A stretch of 64,000 nt of DNA from an uncultured Acholeplasmatales bacterium (GTDB lineage: Bacteria > Bacillota_I > Bacilli_A > Acholeplasmatales > Anaeroplasmataceae), in NCBI GenBank assembly GCA_944324805.1, contig CALUXS010000006.1, forward strand, positions 94,572-158,571, read 5' to 3'. Shown in pieces: positions 59,186 through 64,000 of this stretch. Both the position numbers and the translations under genes were made by a program. Position 1 is the first letter of the stretch, and each line of letters begins with the position of its first letter. The notes beneath the pieces were generated by a model. That model searched no databases. It was given only the letters and a program-made list of their open reading frames with translations, and was not told where the DNA came from.

Positions 59186-62100
59186 ATGGCTAGGATAAAT
59201 TGTAAAATTTGTGGCTGTCCTAATGAAACTGTTGAAGGAAAATTAGTAGTTATATGTGAAGCTTGTGGAACTGAACAAACAATACCTAATTTAGATAGTG
59301 AAAAGAAAGTTAATTTATTTAATAGGGCAAATGCAGCACGTTTGAAAAATGATTTTGATAAAGCATTGCAAAATTATGAATCGATATTGATAGATTATCC
59401 TCAAGATGCTGAAGCACATTGGGGAATTGTATTATGTAGATATGGTATAGAGTATGTGGATGATCCAAAGACTAAGAAAAAGATACCAACCTGTCATAGA
59501 ACACTCTATAATTCGATATTTGATGATGTTGATTATAAAGATGCAATAGCAAATTCAGATGTAATTGTAAGAAAAATATATCAAGAAGAAGCAGAGAAAA
59601 TTGATAAAATACAAAAGACCATAATTACAATATCACAAAAAGAAGAACCATATGACATTTTTATATGCTATAAGGAAACTGATGAATCAGGTAATCGTAC
59701 ACGTGATTCATTTGTGGCAGAAGATATTTATAATGAATTGACTAATAAAGGTTATAAGGTTTTCTTTTCAAGAATAACTTTAGAATCTAAGTTGGGGCAA
59801 CAATATGAACCAATTATCTTTGCTGCCTTAAGATCTTCAAAAGTTATGTTAGTAATTGGATCAAAAAAAGAATATTTTGAAGCGGTTTGGGTAAAGAATG
59901 AATGGAGTAGATATTTATCTTTTATTGCAGAAGCTAAAGGATCAAAGTATATGATTCCATGCTATCGCGATATGGAAGCTTACGATATGCCTGATGAATT
60001 TTTGGCATTGCAATCACAAAACTTAGATAGATTAGGTGCAAAACAAGATCTGATTAGAGTAATTGATAAAGTGTTTGGCAAGGATAAAAAGACAAATGTG
60101 GAAAATCTAGGTGAAAATGCTAGCGATATTCAAGAAAATAAACATGATGTGGCATTATTGAAACGAGCACTATTATTTATTGAAGACGGTGAGTATAGCA
60201 AGGCTGATGAGTGTTTAGAGAAAGTTTTAGATAATAATCCAGAGTGTGCAGAAGCTTATACATATAAAATTCTCATTGAGAGAAAACTGCATAATCCTGA
60301 AGATTTATCTAAGTTATCTTCTCCACTAGATGATGACCGAAATTATCAAAAAGCTTTGAGATTTGCAAGCGATGAATATAAATTAGTAATAGAAGGATAT
60401 AATAATAAAATAATTTCTAATCTTAATGAAAAAAATAAAAAGAGCATTTATAACACTGCCATTAGTGCTAAAGAAAAAGGAAATTTTGAAGAAGCAATAA
60501 CTCTATTTAATAGAGTAATAGACTATAAAGACTCTAAAATTTATATTTCGATGTGCGAAAATAATATTAAAGATAATATTTATGTAGAGGCTTCAAAATT
60601 AAAGAATGAAAAGAAATATGATGAAGCGATAGAGACTTTTAATAAAATAATTTATTATAAAGATTCCCAACAACAAATTGCTGAATGTAAAGAAATAAAA
60701 ATTGCTAGTGAGAAGGAGAGAATGTATAGCAAAAACGTCGATTTGGCGGTAAAATATTCCTCTCATGATGAATATAACGAAAATGAATTTAAACAAGCGA
60801 TTTTTAATTTAAAAAAGATTGTTGATTATAAAGATACAGCCGATATAATTAAAATTTATAATGAAAAATTTTTAAAAATGGGTCAACAATTGGCTGAAGA
60901 AGAAGAAGCATTGCGTATTGAAAATTCTAGAAAAAAAGCTGAGAGAGAAAAACAAGCCAAGATTCGTAAAGATAAAAGAATTCGCTTGCTAAAAATTTTC
61001 ACGCCTATAGCAATTGGTGTCATTACAATATGTATTTTAACTTTCACACTTTTTATTCCAATGAGCAAATATAATAAAGCAATGGGGTTTTTAACTGAAG
61101 GCAAATATGAAGAGGCCAGAGAGATTTTTGAGGGGATAAATTATGGAGATTCAAAAAATCAAATTGAAATGATTAACGCCACCAATGAATTTTCTGAAGG
61201 AGATTATGAGGCAGCTATTGCTATAATAAATAATATTGGTGGTAGTGTAGCAGTATCATATGATGCTGATGGCGGTGATGCTATTACTGATAATGAGATT
61301 ATTAAAAAGATGTCATTTATTATCAATGAAGCTATGAAAGATGGATACACTTTTTATGGTTGGACATTAGAGTTTTATGACATAAATTTTGAAGCATATA
61401 GCGCGAATATTACGTTAAAGGCAAGTTATACACCAATTGAGTATAAAATCATCTATAATTTAAATGGTGGCATGGCAAATAATTTGCCAGGAGAATATAT
61501 AAAAACAGATGTGGTTAATATTCCTAATCCTACGAGAACTGGGTATAAATTTTTAGGTTGGACAGGAACTAAGTTAGAAGGACTAACGAAAAATCTTAAC
61601 TTTAGTAACGATTTTGGCAACAAAGAGTTTACAGCAAATTGGGAAGCTAATACATATACTATTACATATGATGTAAATGGTGGAGATGAATTAAAAAACA
61701 ATACCCAAAAAGTAACATTTGATAGTCAGTACGAATTAGTTATACCAACAAAATTTGGTTATAAATTTGCAGGTTGGTATGATGGTAATACATTAATTTC
61801 AAATGGAACTTGGAAATACACAAACAATAGAAAGTTAAAAGCCCGCTGGACAGCAAGCGAATATAATATTATTTACATTCTTAATAATGGAAAATTTAAT
61901 GAAGAGGTAGCAAATTCATATACAATAGAGGATGAAGTGATAATTTTAAATCCAGTTAGAGAAGGTTATACCTTCTTGGGATGGACAGGAATGGGATACT
62001 TAGAACCAACTAAGGACATTGCAGTACAACATGGAACAACTGGTGATATATCATTAGAAGCGCATTGGGAAGCTAATACATATACTATTACATATGATGT

Positions 62101-64000
62101 AAATGGTGGAGATGAATTAGAAGAAAATACACAATTAGTAATATATGATGGTGAAGTCACATTAGCAGTACCTAAAAAAACAGGTTACACTTTTGCAGGT
62201 TGGTATTATAATGATGAATTGGTTGATACACAAATTTGGCAAATTGGTTCGAATGCTGTTTTAGTTGCTAGATGGACTCCAAATACAGATACTAAGTACG
62301 TTATAAATCACTATTTAGAAAATGCAAATGATGATGAATTTGTTTTAGATAGTTCAGAAGAATGTTTTGGTACATCAGATGCAGAGATTACTCCAAATTA
62401 TAAGACATACATAGGATATAATATTCCAAAAGTTGAAAAAATTGTTATTTCAGCCGATGGAAATACAGTATATGATATTTATTACAAACGTAAAATAGTT
62501 ACTATTTCATACGTTACAAATGGTGGCTTGGATATTGAATCGATATCTAAAAAATATGGATCTACAGTAGATAGTAGTATTGTTGCGGTGAGAGAAGGCT
62601 ATACATTTGGTGGTTGGTACACTGATTATATGTTAACAAATACTTTTAATTATGTGGTTCCTTCAGATGATTGTAATCTATACGCATATTGGAATGAAGA
62701 GACTAAAACATCTGATTTTACAGTTGATATATATCAAGATCATGGCACAGTTAATGGTTATAATTCGGTTTCCAATCAAAAGGTATGTATTCCTAGTTAT
62801 ATTGCTGGCAAGCCAATAACTAGAATTTGGACATATGCATTTAATAATCATAGTGAAATCATAGAATTAATTGTACCAAAAAATATCATTTCACTTGAAA
62901 AGGGCGTATTTAAAGATTTGTTCTCTTTAGAAAAAATAACATTACCATTTGTTGGTGATTCTTTAGATAAAACATATAGTACATATTTTGGATATGTTTT
63001 TGGAATGTCTTATTCTAGCGATTACGACAAAATACCACCATCTTTAAAAGAGGTTACGATATTACAGGGAACAACGATAGACGAATATGCTTTTAGCTAT
63101 TGTTCATCGATAGAAATACTTAACATACCTGATGAAATATTAAATATAGGTGATTATGCATTCTATGGTTGTACAAATATTGTAAGATTTAATAGTGATG
63201 AAGAATATGTACTAAATACACCATCAAAATGTGAAACTATAGGAGAATATGCCTTTGGTATGCTTTCAAAGATTAAGGAAGTTGTAGTAAGTGATACGGT
63301 TACAAGCATAGGAGATTATGTATTTACTATGATGATAGCATTAGAAGAATTATCAATTCCTTATATTCCTAATAATGAGTCATTTGATGTAGGTATAGGT
63401 AAAATATTTAGTTACTTAGATGAAGCTATAGATGAAATGTATGCTGGTGGTGCTAGAAATAGTGGTGATTATAAATATTATATACCAACTTCATTAAAAA
63501 TAGTAAATATAACTAAATCAACTTACATACCGGGATATGCATTTTATGGATGTACTAGCATTGAAAAAATCAATTTGCATAAAGATGTCCAAAATATTGG
63601 CAACTATGCATTCTATGGTTGTACAAATATTGTAAGATTTAATAGTGATGAAGAATATGTACTAAATACACCATCAAAATGTGAAATTATAGGAAAATAT
63701 GCCTTTGGTATGCTTTCAAAGATTAAGAAAGTTATCATATGTGATACAGTTACAAGCATAGGAGATTATGTATTTGATAGGATGATAGCGTTAGAAGAAT
63801 TATCAATTCCTTACCTTCCTAATAATGAGTCATCTTATGTAGGTATAGGTAGATTATTTAGTTATTCTAACAGTAGTATAAGTGGAATGTATATTGGCGG
63901 TGCCATAAATAGTAGTGGTAGTAATCAAAAATATTATATACCAACTTCATTAACAATAATAAATATAACTAAGTCAACTGACATACCGGGATATGCATTT
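59186..64000 (+). CDS. Transmembrane TIR-domain protein with InlB-type and BspA-type LRR ectodomain (3' end outside window)
   Basis: The frame is open from ATG 59186 (AGGAGG upstream) to the window end, 1605 codons without a stop. Order of parts: zinc ribbon (Cys6, 9, 24, 27); TPR-like helices (about 45-90); TIR domain (about 153-297) starting PYDIFICYKETDESG, with Trp235 and Glu239 in AVWVKNEW matching the WxxxE catalytic glutamate position of TIR NADases; four TPR-like units with YKDS motifs (about 320-575); a basic segment, then one transmembrane helix (604-625). Outside: two more TPR-like units, about six InlB/Flg_new repeats (about 685-1030 and 1100-1170) around a MucBP-like stretch, and BspA-type LRRs from about 1190 onwards. 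The basic residues before the helix indicate TIR inside, repeats outside. Confidence 0.88.
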   Translation, partial: MARINCKICGCPNETVEGKLVVICEACGTEQTIPNLDSEKKVNLFNRANAARLKNDFDKALQNYESILIDYPQDAEAHWGIVLCRYGIEYVDDPKTKKKIPTCHRTLYNSIFDDVDYKDAIANSDVIVRKIYQEEAEKIDKIQKTIITISQKEEPYDIFICYKETDESGNRTRDSFVAEDIYNELTNKGYKVFFSRITLESKLGQQYEPIIFAALRSSKVMLVIGSKKEYFEAVWVKNEWSRYLSFIAEAKGSKYMIPCYRDMEAYDMPDEFLALQSQNLDRLGAKQDLIRVIDKVFGKDKKTNVENLGENASDIQENKHDVALLKRALLFIEDGEYSKADECLEKVLDNNPECAEAYTYKILIERKLHNPEDLSKLSSPLDDDRNYQKALRFASDEYKLVIEGYNNKIISNLNEKNKKSIYNTAISAKEKGNFEEAITLFNRVIDYKDSKIYISMCENNIKDNIYVEASKLKNEKKYDEAIETFNKIIYYKDSQQQIAECKEIKIASEKERMYSKNVDLAVKYSSHDEYNENEFKQAIFNLKKIVDYKDTADIIKIYNEKFLKMGQQLAEEEEALRIENSRKKAEREKQAKIRKDKRIRLLKIFTPIAIGVITICILTFTLFIPMSKYNKAMGFLTEGKYEEAREIFEGINYGDSKNQIEMINATNEFSEGDYEAAIAIINNIGGSVAVSYDADGGDAITDNEIIKKMSFIINEAMKDGYTFYGWTLEFYDINFEAYSANITLKASYTPIEYKIIYNLNGGMANNLPGEYIKTDVVNIPNPTRTGYKFLGWTGTKLEGLTKNLNFSNDFGNKEFTANWEANTYTITYDVNGGDELKNNTQKVTFDSQYELVIPTKFGYKFAGWYDGNTLISNGTWKYTNNRKLKARWTASEYNIIYILNNGKFNEEVANSYTIEDEVIILNPVREGYTFLGWTGMGYLEPTKDIAVQHGTTGDISLEAHWEANTYTITYDVNGGDELEENTQLVIYDGEVTLAVPKKTGYTFAGWYYNDELVDTQIWQIGSNAVLVARWTPNTDTKYVINHYLENANDDEFVLDSSEECFGTSDAEITPNYKTYIGYNIPKVEKIVISADGNTVYDIYYKRKIVTISYVTNGGLDIESISKKYGSTVDSSIVAVREGYTFGGWYTDYMLTNTFNYVVPSDDCNLYAYWNEETKTSDFTVDIYQDHGTVNGYNSVSNQKVCIPSYIAGKPITRIWTYAFNNHSEIIELIVPKNIISLEKGVFKDLFSLEKITLPFVGDSLDKTYSTYFGYVFGMSYSSDYDKIPPSLKEVTILQGTTIDEYAFSYCSSIEILNIPDEILNIGDYAFYGCTNIVRFNSDEEYVLNTPSKCETIGEYAFGMLSKIKEVVVSDTVTSIGDYVFTMMIALEELSIPYIPNNESFDVGIGKIFSYLDEAIDEMYAGGARNSGDYKYYIPTSLKIVNITKSTYIPGYAFYGCTSIEKINLHKDVQNIGNYAFYGCTNIVRFNSDEEYVLNTPSKCEIIGKYAFGMLSKIKKVIICDTVTSIGDYVFDRMIALEELSIPYLPNNESSYVGIGRLFSYSNSSISGMYIGGAINSSGSNQKYYIPTSLTIINITKSTDIPGYAF
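61638..62119 (+). repeat. 56-base perfect direct repeat within the InlB-type repeats
   Basis: Bases 61638-61693 and 62064-62119 are identical (56 bases, offset 426), encoding WEANTYTITYDVNGGDEL. It shows recent duplication or gene conversion of a two-repeat block in the ectodomain. Confidence 0.9.
63155..64000 (+). repeat. Tandem ~450-base duplication in the LRR region
   Basis: Sequence from 63155 recurs from 63605 (offset 450, rising to 456 near the end because of a 6-base insertion) with few differences. Each unit encodes about 150 residues of BspA-type LRR starting with YAFYGCTNIVRFNSDEEY. The second copy reaches the window edge, and more copies may follow. Confidence 0.9.

Noticed and set aside
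60599..62160. Several minus-strand frames under the TIR gene
   Set aside because: They lie antisense to a continuous 1605-codon frame with clear domains and repeats; none has a ribosome binding site or recognisable motif.

Overview
The window looks like chromosome of a low-GC, AT-rich Bacillota (Firmicute), most likely a gut-type anaerobe of the Bacilli/Erysipelotrichia side. The signs are AGGAGG ribosome binding sites, strong TTGACA/TATAAT promoters, guanine and lysine riboswitches, a 3H-domain NiaR regulator, pyruvate:ferredoxin oxidoreductase and BspA/InlB-type surface repeats. TGA is used as a normal stop. No phage, insertion sequence, rRNA or CRISPR array was seen.

Region by region. 1-563: 3' end of a membrane metal exporter. 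663-4160: nadA-nadB-nadC-niaR, de novo quinolinate/NAD synthesis with its own repressor. 4181-8211: fhs, an HprK/PEPCK-like P-loop protein and purE. 8265-11245: a PfkB sugar kinase and two unknown membrane proteins. 11368-28110: a guanine riboswitch followed by a 16.5-kb operon, purK-purL-purC-purF-purM-purN-purH-purD-folD-purB-guaB-guaA. With purE and fhs this is the whole route from PRPP to IMP and on to GMP; only purA (AMP branch) is not here. 28223-33818: mixed single genes (GNAT, methyltransferase, M13 peptidase, CmpB-like membrane protein, Gfo/Idh/MocA oxidoreductase). 33919-37420: a two-gene McrBC-like restriction locus. 37445-40509: acetolactate decarboxylase and a KdgT-like carrier, divergent from a PucR/CdaR-type regulator. 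40597-47356: two small sigma factors, a membrane anti-sigma-like protein and a large repeat lipoprotein. 47486-50450: lysine riboswitch and an amino-acid ABC importer. 50506-56000: pepT, an odd tRNA, a cold-shock protein and PFOR. 56001-56598: a gene-free stretch with two candidate small RNAs. 56599-64000: an SPFH/zinc-ribbon protein, a small membrane protein and a giant TIR protein running off the window.

The most striking item is the last gene (59186 to beyond 64000), open without a stop for 1605 codons. It reads zinc ribbon, TPR, TIR domain, TPR, one transmembrane helix, InlB-type repeats, then BspA-type leucine-rich repeats. The TIR domain should be inside the cell and the LRRs outside: the topology of an animal Toll-like receptor with the domain order reversed. 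Second is the sigma/anti-sigma/lipoprotein cluster, where the anti-sigma-like protein's ectodomain is visibly homologous to the lipoprotein encoded next to it. That suggests a regulator sensing the same ligand as its target, as in SigI/RsgI systems. Other notable signals are a lysine riboswitch with a drastically shortened P2 arm, an ABC ATPase with a roughly 90-residue insertion, and short leader ORFs with terminators before both fhs and purK.
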